This document shows positions 29,888 to 42,626 of a DNA stretch of 64,000 nucleotides, one piece after another. Each line of letters opens with the position of its first letter. Position 1 is the stretch's first letter. This DNA is from Helianthus annuus (taxonomy: Eukaryota; Streptophyta; Magnoliopsida; Asterales; Asteraceae): the NCBI RefSeq assembly GCF_002127325.2, contig NC_035436.2, positions 17,308,205 to 17,372,204 on the forward strand, in the 5' to 3' direction. The notes beneath the pieces are model-generated. The model searched no databases and had not been told where the DNA came from. It saw only the letters and a list, made by a program, of their open reading frames with translations. The position numbers and the translations under genes were made by a program.

Positions 29888-30606
29888 TGTTTTGGTCAAA
29901 AATCACACAAGGATAATGTAACCAAACTTTATGTAAACGGGGTATGATGCTTGGTTAATTATAAAAGTAAAGGATCAATTCTATGAGAAATATGCAAAGA
30001 CACAATGATTTATACGAGGAAAAAGCCCTTGATCAATGTATGATCTCCGGCATAAAAAACCTCGGGTGATGGCAACTACCGATCACCAACTTCAATATAA
30101 GAAAAATATAGTTACAACTTCGGATGATAATGAGCTGAGTACAAGGATCACTATAGTTTCGAGTGTCGAAGCGTGTGAGAGTTGTGTTGTGTGTTCTTCC
30201 GAATGAGGAAGAGTGTTATATATACAAGTGTAGGTGACCTATTTTAGGTAAAAAGACTAATAATCAGCTCATTACCCCTTTAGAAATAAAAGACAATCTA
30301 GCCTAAATTGCCGCCCTTAAATCAAGCTAAGTTTCCATATCCTTTGCAACGTCTATCTTTGATTAAGCTCGTGCTATAATTGTGAAGACGCGTCCCTTGA
30401 TTATGATGTTAAGAGCGTATCCTGCTAGATGTTCCTGCAAAATAATGTTGTATTACGCGAAGGTAACTGTTAGCATGAGGATCCTTTCAATGGTCCATGA
30501 TCCTGATCCTGAAGTCCTGCTGAGGATCACTGTCTGCCAAAGAAACAAGGATCACTGGTTAGGATCACGTATAAGGATCACGTATGATAAAAATCCAGCC
30601 CTAACA
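29888..30606 (-). repeat. 5' LTR of copy B
   Basis: It is 719 bp, from TGTTTTGGTCAAAAATC to CAGCCCTAACA on the plus strand. It differs from the LTRs of A and C at many positions, for example TATATATA at 30217-30224. The partner LTR is outside the window, so its age cannot be estimated here. Confidence 0.94.
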
Positions 30607-31757
30607 GTCCCCGCATAATACTTTTTGCAAATGCTTGAAACATAGCGTCGCCCTCAGCATAAAAAACGACGAAACATTGCAAAGTGATAATCGTGTGCTG
30701 TTGTAAAAAAGATCCTCTATTCCTCTAAAGGGGACACACCAAAAGTCGAGTCGTCATCTCTCTGCTGAACGGAAGTTCTGACCTGAGCTCTCACGGTTTC
30801 GCATCTAACCCCTTACAGATATCATCTAGGTATACTCACCTGTAAGACTGAATATTGGGATCTAGATACGGGAGTATATTCAAGTAGTGGGACACACGGA
30901 TAAGTTTAAGTTCTTAAGACATTAATATCGTATCTCGGATCAGTTGAACTTTGTGCGAAAATTTAAGTGGATCAATATACTGACAATCCATGTGAATTGT
31001 TTAGAACTTAAAATGAAACGAAGCTTAACGGTGTTAGTGACTTGTCTCAAAAACTGATATGATCCTCTTACACAAACTCACAAAAATATTGTTCGTAAAT
31101 ATTTCTTTACTGCATTTTATTTCTCTTATTATAAAATTCAAAAAGATTTTAGTGTGTTTTAGCATAAATTTTGAAAAATACAAAAAGATTTTGACAACTG
31201 ATGTTAGAAAGCTGATTTTCAAAATTCCAAGTGCTAGACATGATGAGCATGTGGTGAGAGGGAGTCTGTGTTTAATAAAAAATATCTAATCTTCAAGTGG
31301 TTCATTAAGATTCTGGTTAATTTGAGAGAGAGTTTATGTTGGTGCATACATGTTAATGTTAAATGAGGAATTTATTTTGAGGTAAAGATTGTGCAGGATT
31401 ATGAAAGAGCTGGATTTATTGATCCTGAGAATACAAGAGATGGATGATAGCCAGGGCACGATTTTGGAACAATCTCCTGAAGAGCCAAGTTATTCGATCC
31501 TGAAAAGCTAGTGCTTGAAGAGCCAGGTTCCGATACCTGAAGAATACGTGAACAAAGTTTGAGCCAGGCAACGAATCTGAACATGTGAAAGCCAGATTAC
31601 GATCCTGAAGCAGATGATGCTGATGAACTTAAGAAATGCCAGCACATTGTTAGGGGGAGTCTGTTGTTGCTGATAGAAAGAGTAAAGCCCAGAGACTGAT
31701 CAAGATTGAAGATGAGAAGACTCGACACGAAAGACTCGTCAACATCTGAGGGGAGTC
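30607..31757 (+). mobile_element. 3' internal remnant of a copia-like LTR retrotransposon (D), target of copy B
   Basis: This stretch has no long ORF. It contains degenerate repeats (GCCAGG...ACGATCCTGAA, about 31450-31610) and ends in a purine-rich tract, CATCTGAGGGGAGTC, directly before an LTR-like TGTTAGTG. That is what the 3' end of an LTR element's internal region looks like. Sirevirus-type assignment is a guess from the GGGGGAGTCTG-like tracts. Confidence 0.5.
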
Positions 31758-32199
31758 TGTTAGTGCATGCATCGGTTGACTTCGTCTTGTATCGAGTCTT
31801 AGACTAGATAGATTAGATCAGGGCACGTTGTACAAAAAAAGGAGGTTTAGGTGTTTAAGAAGGTGATTCCGCTTGAAAGTGGATATTCCGCTTGAAATGA
31901 CTTATGTCATTTTCAAGCGGAATCCGCTAAGTCGTTATTTCGCTTGAAGCCGTTTCAAGCGGAATCAGGAGTAGTATATATAGGCCACTTGTCTTTCAAG
32001 CGATATCAGTTGTGACATTTGTGATTGTGCATACCGAGGTGCTGCCGGTGTGTTTCCTGATTGTAATTGTTATAATATCAATCAGAAGAGTGTTTAAAGT
32101 GAAGAACAAGTTGTTTCTAAGTCTGTTTCTTGTTTTCCGCACCTGAAACAGATCAGAACCTCTCTGAACGACTCATTCGGGTCCGTACACGATCCTACA
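31758..32199 (+). repeat. LTR of element D (about 442 bp)
   Basis: It starts TGTTAGTGCATGC after a polypurine tract and probably ends ...GATCCTACA at 32199. It contains TATATATA at 31975-31982. Upstream and around it are six copies of CGCTTGAA or its complement TTCAAGCG, in both orientations (31870-32003). Confidence 0.6.
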
Positions 32200-32359
32200 A
32201 ACCCCCTTTGTGGGAATCGAACCCATGACCTAATGGTCATAAGCCTTATCCCACCACCAAGATACCACTAGCTCCTTAAAAAAAATTCATTAAAAAACAC
32301 CTCCGACCCAAACGGGCAAAAGACCAAACAACACCCCCCCCCCGACCCAAACGGGCAAA

Positions 32360-32810
32360 GGGCAAAAATTACATCATATACAGAGGGTATTTACACCAAT
32401 CAACCCAACTAATATAATTACAGGACGTTCTATTTTTAACCCAAGCGTAACCTCTAGATTTAATCTCCCCAACAATCTCCCGAGGACTTCGCCTGATTTG
32501 ATTGAAAACCAACTTGTTCCTTCCATTCCATATGCACCAGCACGAAATTATCACCAAGCCTTAAGAACGATTTTTTTTTGCTTTCTTTCCAACTTGATAA
32601 TAATTATGGATATCCAGAATGTCTTTGAAATCGAAAATAAATGGGGGGGGGGGATTTTACACCAGGCACTGATCTCTGCCCAAACCCTATTTGCCAATGA
32701 GCAAACGGTAAAAAGATCCTCCACCGTTTCCTCAAATTCGTTAAAAAAATCTATATAGTTCTTGATGAGGCATTTCACCTTTTCAACTTTAAGCATCAAT
32801 GACACATTCT
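32360..32810 (-). pseudogene. LINE reverse-transcriptase 3' fragment (zf-RVT region)
   Basis: The minus-strand frames carry ETVEDLFTVCSLANRVWAEI and then, in another frame, CWCIWNGRNKLVF, the order seen near the C-terminus of plant L1-type LINE ORF2 (zinc-finger-like RVT-associated domain). A G-run at 32643-32651 and a T-run at 32571-32579 mark probable frameshifts. No catalytic RT core is present. Confidence 0.75.
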
Positions 32811-35256
32811 AAAAATTATTATCATCATTGTCACAATTTAATTCATTAAAATTTTGAAAAATATGGTATTTTTGTTAACTTTTGAAACAAGTCTTCTACA
32901 TTAAATACATAATTACATAATTAATTGAAACAAAAAAGTTAGAACCACAAAACACTCATACACAATGATGACTATTCTGCTACGTAACAAACACATGTAC
33001 TATAATGAAAGCAACATGCATAACTGTTAATGCGGTTTCAAAGTTTTGATCAAACTTTCGCTTATATCATATGTACCATAATTAAAGCAACATACACAAC
33101 TGTAAACACAGTTTTAAAGTCAGATCAGTGTTTCTAATACATCATTTTTATTATTTTTATGACTAGTGTATTATAGATTTGTGTTGTATAATATAATATA
33201 ACGAGTTGACGCTAACCCGCGCGTTGCGGCGGAATGTTAATTTACGGGAGGTATTCTTTTCATTTTTGCTTTATTCTCGTTGTAGAATACCACACTAAAG
33301 CATTTTACCTTACAATACAAAAGTGTTTTAAGAAATTGTTCAATTCAAATATCTAATCAGTTAGAGATTTAAGTTCAACTAAATTAAGCATCATTATTTA
33401 CCTAATTATTGACATACGACGTGTGCTAATGCATAAAGTTTTATTAAGTATTGAACCAGTTATTATGCATAAAGTTTGTCAAATTAGATCCCCTACAAAA
33501 GCAAATATTTTAACATGGGTTTAATATCATAAGTGTCCTTTAGATCCGGTATTTGAAAACCAAAAACTTCACACTGAAACACTTTTTAGATTATTCATTC
33601 TGCCATTTCTTTTTTATTTAATTTTTTGAAATCAATAGACTTTTCTGTCAACTGGTTTTGTAAAACCATCAGCGTGTAAAACCATTTAAATATCAAGTTA
33701 AAACCACAAACGTGTAAATCCATTTAAGTTACTTTACTTACTCATATATCAGAGAGAAAGAGAATAAAACCGGTTAGTTTTGATGGTATACAAAGAAAAT
33801 TAAACGGTTGCACCACAACCGGTGATGTGTGAGTCAAACCATCGTGACGTTTCACAAACTATGAAACTATATATTGACTGTCGGTTGGATTTTATCAATG
33901 TGAAGTTCCAAGCGGCGTGTTGCTTTGCACATGGACATATGTTGAGAGTTGGGAAAGAACGTGACGTATAGCGGTGAAATCGCAACTTTAATATAATTGT
34001 ATATAAGTAATTTTGTGGTTTAAATAGCATTGAAACGCTTCGGAGGTATTCAAACGGTGGGAGTTATTTTTTAGATGTGTATCATATCAATTGAAACGCT
34101 TCGGTGGCATTGAAACGGTGCAAGTTGCTTTTTGTATAAGTATATAATACAATAATAATATGATGTACATAGAAAACGAGACAAAAATGAAAGTACTTTA
34201 AAAATCATTTTGGAAAATAGAAAAAGAAAAAGACAGCAAAATAAAAATCAAATTGATAATGACAAAATTTTGTTTATGTGACAGATTGATTAAAGTTTTG
34301 AATTTTTACTTATCGTGCGTATTTTAGGTTTTTATGTTGTTGAACTTCAAAATTTTGCTGCAATTACATCGAGAATTTAGTTGAACTTCAAAATTTTGCT
34401 ACAATTAGGCCACACGGGGTGGTTCACTAGTGATGGGTTCTAGTGATGGGAGCACCCAATCAAATCATGCCATGTGAGCACCCAATATTCTAGTGATAGT
34501 GATAGAAATATAGTGGGGGTGGTATCACTAGTGATGGGGATTCCAATGTACAAGTATTTAATGCACAATGTACAAGTCATACCCTATCAACACTCAAAGT
34601 TCAACGCGTTGTGTGGTTAACACGTTAGATATATAACGCGTTAAAAGTTCAGCGGCGGCGGTGTGCCGTTCGATTATCACGCGTGACCGGTGGCCATCAC
34701 GTTACCGCCCCGGGTCACCTTACCTCGAGAATTTGAATTTTGTATTGATTCGTAATGAATTTTTGCTTATGTGAATGATTGATTTGATTTTTGACGTTTT
34801 TACCGATCGAGGGGTTTTTTTTTTTTTTTTTTTTCAAAATATGAATTTCATTTATGTGTGAAATAATGATTATCATTATTCAATATGATTCATTGATCTA
34901 ACAGATTCGTATGATTTCTATTAAAATTTTACACGATTTTGATGTAAAGTTTCAGTCGGTGAAATAATGATTATTATTCAATATTCGATTATGGTTAAAA
35001 GTATTAATGGAGTATAGAGTCAATTATAGTTCAAACACTTGTTAATGTTCCTGTAACTCACTCGATCGGTAAATTCGTAACAAATTAAACTCAACACACA
35101 AATGAAATTCAAATAATCAAAGCTCAATAACTCGTTAGAACGCTAAATTTCGCTCAAATATCACATTAAACCGTCACATACACAAAATTCAATACTTATT
35201 GATGCTCCTACAACTAACTCCATGAATAAATTTATACGAAAATGTAAACCGAAGAT
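32811..35256. other. AT-rich intergenic DNA
   Basis: No supported gene. A direct duplication of about 61-bp period occurs at 34028-34130 (GAAACGCTTCGG units). CTAGTGATGGG units repeat at 34430-34535. A GC-rich island ACCCGCGCGTTGCGGCGG sits at 33216-33233 in otherwise AT-rich sequence. A T-run of about 20 is at 34815. Confidence 0.6.
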
Positions 35257-35510
35257 TAATGGGAGATAACGATCCATCTTAATCTAGAAATACTATAATT
35301 TGTTTATTCTTAGTTGTGTTGAAAGCCTCCAAACGCTGAAGGAAGCGAATGATGACTAACTTCCCGATGACGAGACGTTTTCTTCTCCGACGTCTCGTCA
35401 TCGGGAAGTTAGTCATCATTCGCTTCCTTCAGCGTTGGAGGCTTTCAACGCAACTAAGAATAAACAAATTGTAGTATTTCTAGACTAAGATGGATCGTTA
35501 TCTCCCATTA
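35257..35510. repeat. Near-perfect inverted repeat, arms about 121 bp, 11-nt loop
   Basis: The left arm 35257-35378 pairs with the right arm 35390-35510. I count three substitutions and one 1-nt indel between the arms. The loop TTTTCTTCTCCG-like spacer is at 35379-35389. No terminal signature of a known transposon family was seen. The flank to the right is GA/CT-rich and gene-like. Confidence 0.9.
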
Positions 35511-36190
35511 GTTTTTTTTTTCGGCAGCAGATTCATGAGTTTCCGATTCCGGTTCGTCTTCTTCGTCGGAAATAAAACACCACCGCCGCCACCGTCACCA
35601 TCATCATTATCGACATAACCTAGTAATCATCATCAGAAAAGAAGAAAAATAAATCAAATCCCCTGTCGATAACACTTGAACTTTTGAAAGAAAACAAGAG
35701 ATGGAAATGGATTCGGAGAGTTACCAGCACATAGCACTTCACCGCCGCTCCATTCCGGTCACCGGAATTTCCTTTCTCCCTCCTGCTTCATTCTCTCTCT
35801 CTCTCTCTTCTCTTTTTTTCTGCCTCCCGACGCCGTGCGCCGCCACCCTAGGGTGGTGGCTGGCCGTTCCTGCGAGAGATGAGGAGGTGAGATTTCGGGT
35901 GTGTGCCTGTTCAGTATATATACTCCCAAAGTTCCACTTTACCCCTTCAAGTCTTCTTGCTCACCAACTTAAGCCCCTCATAACTCTTTTTTTACAATTT
36001 AAACCTGAAAGTGAAGCATACAAGGTTAATATCAGTTATTTTTAAGTTTACCGTTTGTGACTTGAGATAACTTTTCGTCAATTCAAGAGGTAAACTCAAA
36101 AAATGAGTGCAAATTCAGCTGGAATTTGACTTTTTTATATTTGTTTTAGCATTCTGAAGGAAAATATTAGAATGATGACAAGTTGTTTGC
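35511..36190. other. Gene-like GC/CT-rich flank, no assignable gene
   Basis: It holds a CT microsatellite (35790-35815) and CCG/ACC triplet-rich sequence, similar in composition to 5' regions of plant genes. The longest frame (35701-36045, plus) has no recognisable domain, so it is not called as a gene. Confidence 0.45.
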
Positions 36191-36195
36191 GTATT

Positions 36196-37120
36196 TACAA
36201 AACTAAAAATGAGAGAATTGGATGTATCCTCTTAAAATTTGTTACTTGCGTATTTACATAACTCAAAACCAAAGTTACATATATCCTATCCCATAACAAA
36301 TACCCTTTTCAAAATAAAGAAAGCCTTTTCAAAAATAAAAGAACCGATTCCATTATTTAGGTGGATTACCCAAGATGCGAGTGTTCACTTTGTCAATCTT
36401 TGTGAAAATTGATTAAAGAGATGATTCCATTATTTAGGTCGATTACTTCTTCCATTATAGATCCATTACATTCATTGTTCAGGACATATGTGTGTATGAA
36501 TACGTAAATAAAGGTGGGTCTCTAGATTCTTTTTCAAAATTTCAACCTCATGTGTCGATGGAGAGGTGCCTTCGACCTACGATCCTATTGATATAAATTC
36601 AAACTTTCTGCACGACTCCATCTAGTAGCATTATTTAGAGGGTGCTTTAACTTCGAAACATGCGCATAACTCGTTGCCAAAATGATATTCTCTTTCTTAG
36701 TCCATTAGTTCGCCATGAAATTGGAAAGAGATAGTGAGTAAGAATGGGAGAAAGGGTAGGTAATAGTATTAAAAATAAAAGAAATTGATTTTTTTTATTT
36801 ATTTTAAGGTAGGTTATGTACCTTTTCTTATCAAGCCTACGGTGATAAAAATTGACGAAGTGAGCATATTACTATATCTACCGTGTAATTCAACAAAAAC
36901 TACAACTAATACTTTTGAAAGAAAAGAAGCTAAATATTTAGCAACAAAATCAATCAGAGGCGGCTGACAGTATTTTTAAGCTCATTTATCGGAAAGAAAT
37001 TTCAACAATTAAACTATACAAGATTAGGGCATGAAAGAGTGATGTTATTTAGAGGGTGTCTTAACTTTGCAAGTTGCAACATGCACCTAACTCGTTTCTA
37101 AAGCGACATCCTCTTTCTCA
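36196..37120 (+). repeat. Dispersed repeat, left copy (partner at 63127-64000)
   Basis: It is strongly similar in direct orientation to 63127-64000, starting at TTTACAAAACTAAAAATGAG. Inside it a segment beginning TTATTTAGAGGGTG (36631) recurs in diverged form from 37043, so the unit itself carries a partial tandem duplication. No ORF is conserved other than a 60-codon frame that the short age of the duplication explains. Confidence 0.85.
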
Positions 37121-37258
37121 ATCCATCCATTCGCCATGAAATTGTATAAAGAAATGAAATAGATAGTGAGAATGGTCGAAATGGTAGGTAGTAACATTAA
37201 AAATTAAAGAAATTGTTTTTTTATTTATTTAAAGGTATTAAATCCTAATTTTGTTAAG

Positions 37259-37998
37259 CATCTAGTGTGGTAGATATTATTAGCTACACCCGTAGTTGGC
37301 GCCTTCTCCCCCCAAACACGCCAGACTGCGCCACCACCTCCGCCCCCGTGGGCGTGTTTTTGCTCCAAATCAGTTCCAGCATGCTATATTCCACGCCCAG
37401 TCCTTTTTCTTGTGTCCAGTCACCTTCATTTTCCTTTTTGTAAAACCAATCAGATTTTTTTATTTTTTTATTTAATTTTATTACAAACATAATGCCCCAC
37501 AATGCTCGCATCCCCACTATACCCATTTTAGAAAACGCCCCATAGTGACCTATTGCTGACTGAGCTGCCACATGACATAAAACACCTAAGACTATCCGCA
37601 TCAGTGAAAGGCTATCCTTTCTACAAACAGCCTAATCAGCATGCCACATCAGTTTTTCACTTATTCTTCCCAGAAACACTTTTTACCCACAACAATAACA
37701 TATATATCCTTCCCATAAACAACTTTATTATAATTATTTTATTAAATTTAAACTAAATAAAAAAAAAGAAAGCACCCACCATTCCCCCATTCTTCACCAT
37801 TCTTCCACAAGAATCCTTAAGAATGAACACCATCCATGTCATCCTCTAAAACACCCGCTAATCCATCCCTCTCACAAATGCCCTCCACATAGGCCAAGAA
37901 TCCCCTACAAACATTCTTAATGTGGATAGTCTAAGGGTTAGGTGTTAATCACTACACATAATCTAAGCATCTAGTATGATAGATATTATTAGCTACAT
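37259..37998. repeat. 30-bp direct repeats enclosing a MITE-like segment
   Basis: GCATCTAGTGTGGTAGATAT at about 37259 recurs, with two mismatches, at about 37966 and continues TATTAGCTACA in both. The enclosed segment includes the MITE below. Confidence 0.55.
37585..37935. mobile_element. MITE-like element, about 350 bp
   Basis: Terminal inverted repeats CCTAAGACTATCC (left) and GGATAGTCTAAGG (right) differ at one base and extend into GCATC/ATGTG. The interior is AT-rich and noncoding. The superfamily was not assigned because the target duplication is unclear. Confidence 0.6.
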
Positions 37999-38018
37999 CA
38001 CTTTTTCTTTCTTTTCAA

Positions 38019-40701
38019 TCTCTATACTTATAAATGAAAATAATGTTACACTTGGCTTAGTTTTAACCCTTCTCTTTTAATTTCTCTAAAATTGATTAAT
38101 TCATATGCTGCCACGTAAGAATTTTGTACACGTGTCATCTTTTATTAGTTTTACATGATTTTTCTTCCCCTCCAGTTTTCTTCTCCTGCGTCTCTAATTA
38201 GGTTTTTTATTTACAGAATCCTCCCAACCCTTTTCCTACCTTCAGCGGCCGATGTGAAGAAAATCCTCCCACCCACTGTATTCGATCTTATTTTTTTCAA
38301 CTATCAACGCATTCTCCCACCGTATTCGATTCTCAACCATCAACACCAGAAGAATCCTAAACGATGTTGCCCCTATTTGTCTTCTATCTTGAAGATTCGG
38401 ATTGATAAAAACAAAAATTGAAGATTTGGATTGGATTTTTTCGTGATGATGATGAATCAAAGATCCAGACTAAACCCTAATTTTAAGATTCGGATTGTAT
38501 TTGTTCGTGACGATGATGAACCGAGGATGATTTCAGACTATTTGATTGAGCCCTTTTTCTCTCCTCATTGACTTTCGGTTTTTCAAGGATGGTAACGTAT
38601 CTCCTCACCGTTGTACAAATGAGTTCATCTTGCCTATAGTCTTGTATGCTTTGTTTTCTTATCTAAGAATTTCAGGGGTTTAATTGATGAATGTTTGCGA
38701 TAGGAATCCCTTACAGATTGCTTAATAATTAAGTGTTGTTTAAAATGGTTGATTCATATGCTTGGGTTAACATTTAATTGTTGATTAGGTTAAACTTTTA
38801 TTGTTTGTTTTTTTTAGATATCATGTTTTAACACGGCTAAGGGTAGATTAGATTACACTTTCGAATTGTTAATTTATCACTTAATAATTCTCACTTTTAT
38901 ATATTCCTTTTTATGTGAATTCTATGCCTGTAACGAGGCTTGGGTCGCTGGCTTCTCCGGAAAAAGTGTAATAATGTTGTTTGCAAAAGATGTCAAGCCT
39001 AAAACTGTCGTTGTATCACTTGCAAGTTGTTTAAACGTTTAAATAGGAGGTGTGTAGTATTAATATAACTGGAATGGTATTTTTTTTACTTTTCATTAAT
39101 ATGGCAATCTGTAGGTGATGGTTAGTGGTTAGCCTTTTTGTGACATTGATGATAATATGCATCTGCAATTTCTTTTTTTTTTTTTTTTTGTAGCTAATGA
39201 GCCCATGTTTGTGATCTAAAAGCTTACAACACCTTTAAATAGACCAAGACCGTGGTCCTTGTCCGGCTTATTCGTTCTCAAACTGTGTTATACTTTGTGA
39301 TGTCAAGTCTAAAACTGTGTCCGTATCACTCGTATCACTTGTAAGTTGTTTAAAGGTTTACATATGAGGTGTGTATATTACAATAACTGGAAGGGTGTTT
39401 TTGACTTTTGTTAATATGGCAATTTGTAGGGTGCAGATGGGGAAGTGAAGCTCTTCTTGGGCATAGCAGATCATGGCTATTAGAGGTGAGTTGATAACAT
39501 ATCATTTACTGAATTTAAGAATATTAGAGTTGAGTTGATATACACATTTACCGAATTCAAGAATATAAATTACATAGTGTTCATCATGTTTATGTAGATT
39601 AAATCCAGAATCTCAGGCAAAAGACCAAGGCTAAGGATGAGATTCGACTTTTTGTTTTTTCTTCTTCTAAAGTAAGCTACTGCATCTTCTTAGAATTAAA
39701 AGTGTAAACCGGCATCTAGGTTGCCCCATAAAGTTAACGCAATTGTCAAGAACCTAAAGCCCAGTTTTCGTAAGTTCCGAAACTCGGTTTGTTTTGGTAT
39801 GCCTTACATCCGAGAATTAGTTCTTTTAAATTGGTATAAAATTTCCATTTTGGTCAGTTATAACCGAGTAAATGTACAAAATGATTGTTAAAAATCTAAT
39901 CATATATCTCGTCTTACATGTGGGATATTACAAGATTTTGTATTATTATTATTATTAAAACTTAAAAAGCACATGTGTTAAATGTTAATAGTTGAAACAT
40001 GATTTTATCATATTTTTTTTTTTGTTGCAGGGGATGTTGCTAACCAGAGCAGTATGTTAATTCTACAAGAGACGCGAATTGATTTAGCGGGGTCCTTGGG
40101 TGGTGTATGAGCTGGTGGATAACCTAGCAAGGCATGTGGTGATGAATGTGGGTGATTCGGCTTATGTGGGTCTTTTGTCGTCGGGGTTTGAGATAATCCT
40201 TGACGGGCCGGTAATCGCGTTGTGTCGGATACAGAGAATGGTGGGGTGGGTGGTGGCGCGGCGAGTGAATCTCTTTTGACTGTTGCATTTTAGATCCTTA
40301 TTAATAATTTATGTCTTTTGCTACTATATTTCAACAATAGTTTTGCATTTATGAACTTTGATATATTTTGTGTTCTTTATGCTTTTAGAAATATATTTTG
40401 TATTCTTTATGCTTTTAGGAATGTGTCTACTGGGAATTTTGATTTCAAGCTTGACCTTAAGGCAATGCCCTGCAAGCTCGCAATGTAGAATATAGCCCCA
40501 AGTTTTTTGACAATGGGTAAACAATCTTCCTTTATAAATTGTAATGTTGTTTCTTAATCATGGAAATCTTGGTTGATGATACATTTATTTATTTTTAAAC
40601 AGTGTTTTGCTGCCGTAATCAATATTTCATGTAATTTTATTCAAAACATTTACACATAACATATTATATTAGCCCGTGTATTACACGGGTAACTAACCTA
40701 G
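38019..40701 (+). mobile_element. Nonautonomous Helitron, about 2.68 kb
   Basis: The 5' end is TC (TCTCTATACTTATAAATG) preceded by A. The 3' end is CTAG at 40698-40701 followed by T, with a hairpin CCCGTGTA/TTACACGGG about 10 nt upstream. These are the Helitron hallmarks (insertion between A and T, no target duplication). No Rep/helicase is encoded. Interior exon-like pieces, for instance an open 60-codon stretch at 40085-40275, may be captured gene fragments, but I do not recognise them. Confidence 0.8.
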
Positions 40702-42048
40702 TTCTTTAATAAAAGCAAATAATATGGTATCGTATAGATGCTACCGACATCTCTTCCGCTATACAACCCTCACTACTTTCATAAAGGAACTTTTTATATT
40801 CGAATTTACTAGAATAAACAAAAGGGGTTTTGGATGAATGTTTTCGAGTGGATATCTTGAACTTTAAAAATTTATATAATTAGTCTTAATATAAATAACT
40901 AAATAAATAAGTTTAATAATTATTAGATAATATAGAGTATATTTGTTTGATGGATTTTGAATAAAAGAAATGAGATTACAAAGTTTAAAAACTTTTTATT
41001 GTCAAATTGGTACCAAGAATGATTTGCTATAGTAAATTTAGTACCGATACGACACCATTTTGATTACAGGATTTAATACGATTTGCTCATCAATAATCTA
41101 AATATCCAAGTTAATTTTACATGCTACAATTAAAAAGACAAAAAAAAAAAAAGCAAAATAAGTTGTTACGTATATAAAACCTCATTCAAATGAAACACAG
41201 TTTACTTACTGTTTGTATGAAAAGTAATCTAAATGGTGCAATTACTTGCATTGTTACGTTGCTACAGGATTTGATGAGCTCGGTACCAACCGGTACCGAA
41301 AATACCGTTACCGAAATCCCCAAAAGTGGGTACCAGTACCGAATATACCCCTGTTACCGAAATCCCCAAAAGTGGGTACCGATATCGAATATACCTGGTA
41401 CGGTACAGTTCGGTACCGGTCGGTACTGGTACGACACTGGTATTTGAGGGTAATATTAGATAAGAATAAATATTTAGATAATGATAAAAGTTTGTTTTAT
41501 TATGATCATATTAAATAATAATAAAAATAATTTTAAACCAAAAATTAGATAAGAAATAATAACAATAATTTTAAACAACAAATTAGATAAGAATAAATAT
41601 TTGTTTTTCTATAAATAATTCTAAACAAAAATTTAGATAAGAATAAAAGTCTTTTTTTTTTAATTATGAGTAGATATATGTACTTGTAGTTTGGTGATTG
41701 AAATTATGGTAAATTGGGAATCAAAGGTTCCCGTTTGATATATACTTAATAATTATATTATTTTTTTCAATAAAATTAAAGAATTATTCTAGGTCGGGCA
41801 TATGCTTCTATCAAATTGTAAGTGTTTTTAGACGCATCGCTATAACAATGTAAAATGTTATAACAAGTAAATAGTACATCAATGTTATTTTTAAAAGATA
41901 AATCTTGATAACTATTTGTGTTAACATATGATATTATATTTTATTTAATACGTGCGATATACGAGTTTTTTCTAAATATATTTTTTTATTATTTATTATA
42001 TAAAATTACATTTATGTAACCCGTGTAATACATGGGGTTCTAACCTAG
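40702..42048 (+). mobile_element. Sequence ending in a second Helitron-type 3' terminus
   Basis: It ends CCCGTGTAATACATGGGGTT then CTAACCTAG|T at 42048, a hairpin plus CTAG as in the first Helitron. The 5' end was not found. Inside, 41280-41440 holds GGTACCG-rich direct repeats (about 50-bp unit with CCCCAAAAGTGGGTACC twice). The rest is AT-rich. Confidence 0.5.
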
Positions 42049-42315
42049 TATACAATATTTTAAAAAATAAAAACCACTAACATAAATTTAACGATTTAGA
42101 TTTGCTTTTTTTTTTTCTTCTCGCAATAATTTAACATTTTGTAATTAGAATGAATCTCACACGTAATAATGTGTATGTAAAAAGTTTCCACCAATTGATG
42201 CTTTATCAAATAGTGGATTTGAAATTTTTGCAACAATCCACTACATCATGCTTGTAATAGATTTAGTAAATGAATAAATAATAGATTTAGTAAATGAATA
42301 AATGAATGTTGCTGA

Positions 42316-42626
42316 CCTCTAGCTTAAGTGGTAGGAGGATTTGAGTTCTTCTTTGAAGACTCGAGCTCAATTCTCATTTGGTGTGAAAAAGGAGTGAGAC
42401 ACTGGTTGGCAATGATAGAAGACCCATGGAAACTTGGGTTCGATCCTTGAGCCAAACGAGTTTTACCGGTAATTTTACCGTCGTGCCTACGGGCGGGTGG
42501 GTTACCAGGTTTTCCCCGGAATTGGTGGTGGGCGACTCGGGTTACTCTTGGAGTACTCCGTTTGTCCAGTGGTACCCCGAGAGTGCTCATGATTGATTTG
42601 CTGGGCAGTTCAAAAAATAATAATAA
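42316..42626 (+). mobile_element. tRNA-derived SINE, about 310 bp
   Basis: A-box-like TAGCTTAAGTGG is at 42320-42331 and B box GGTTCGATCC at 42437-42446. The 3' tail is AAAAAATAATAATAATAA. A 17-bp direct repeat TAAATGAATGTTGCTGA flanks it (42299-42315 and 42627-42643). The box spacing is longer than in many plant SINEs. Confidence 0.8.

Noticed and set aside
33216..33233. GC-rich ACCCGCGCGTTGCGGCGG as a Helitron end
   Set aside because: It has a weak stem, but no CTAG-type terminus follows at the proper distance and no matching TC start was found.
35701..36045. 114-codon frame beside the inverted repeat
   Set aside because: It is dominated by a CT microsatellite and low-complexity Leu/Ser/Pro residues, with no domain or splice evidence. 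It is kept only as gene-like flank.
41190..41518. Two overlapping frames of 85-90 codons over the GGTACCG repeats
   Set aside because: They are translations of a simple direct repeat in several frames and have no protein-like features.
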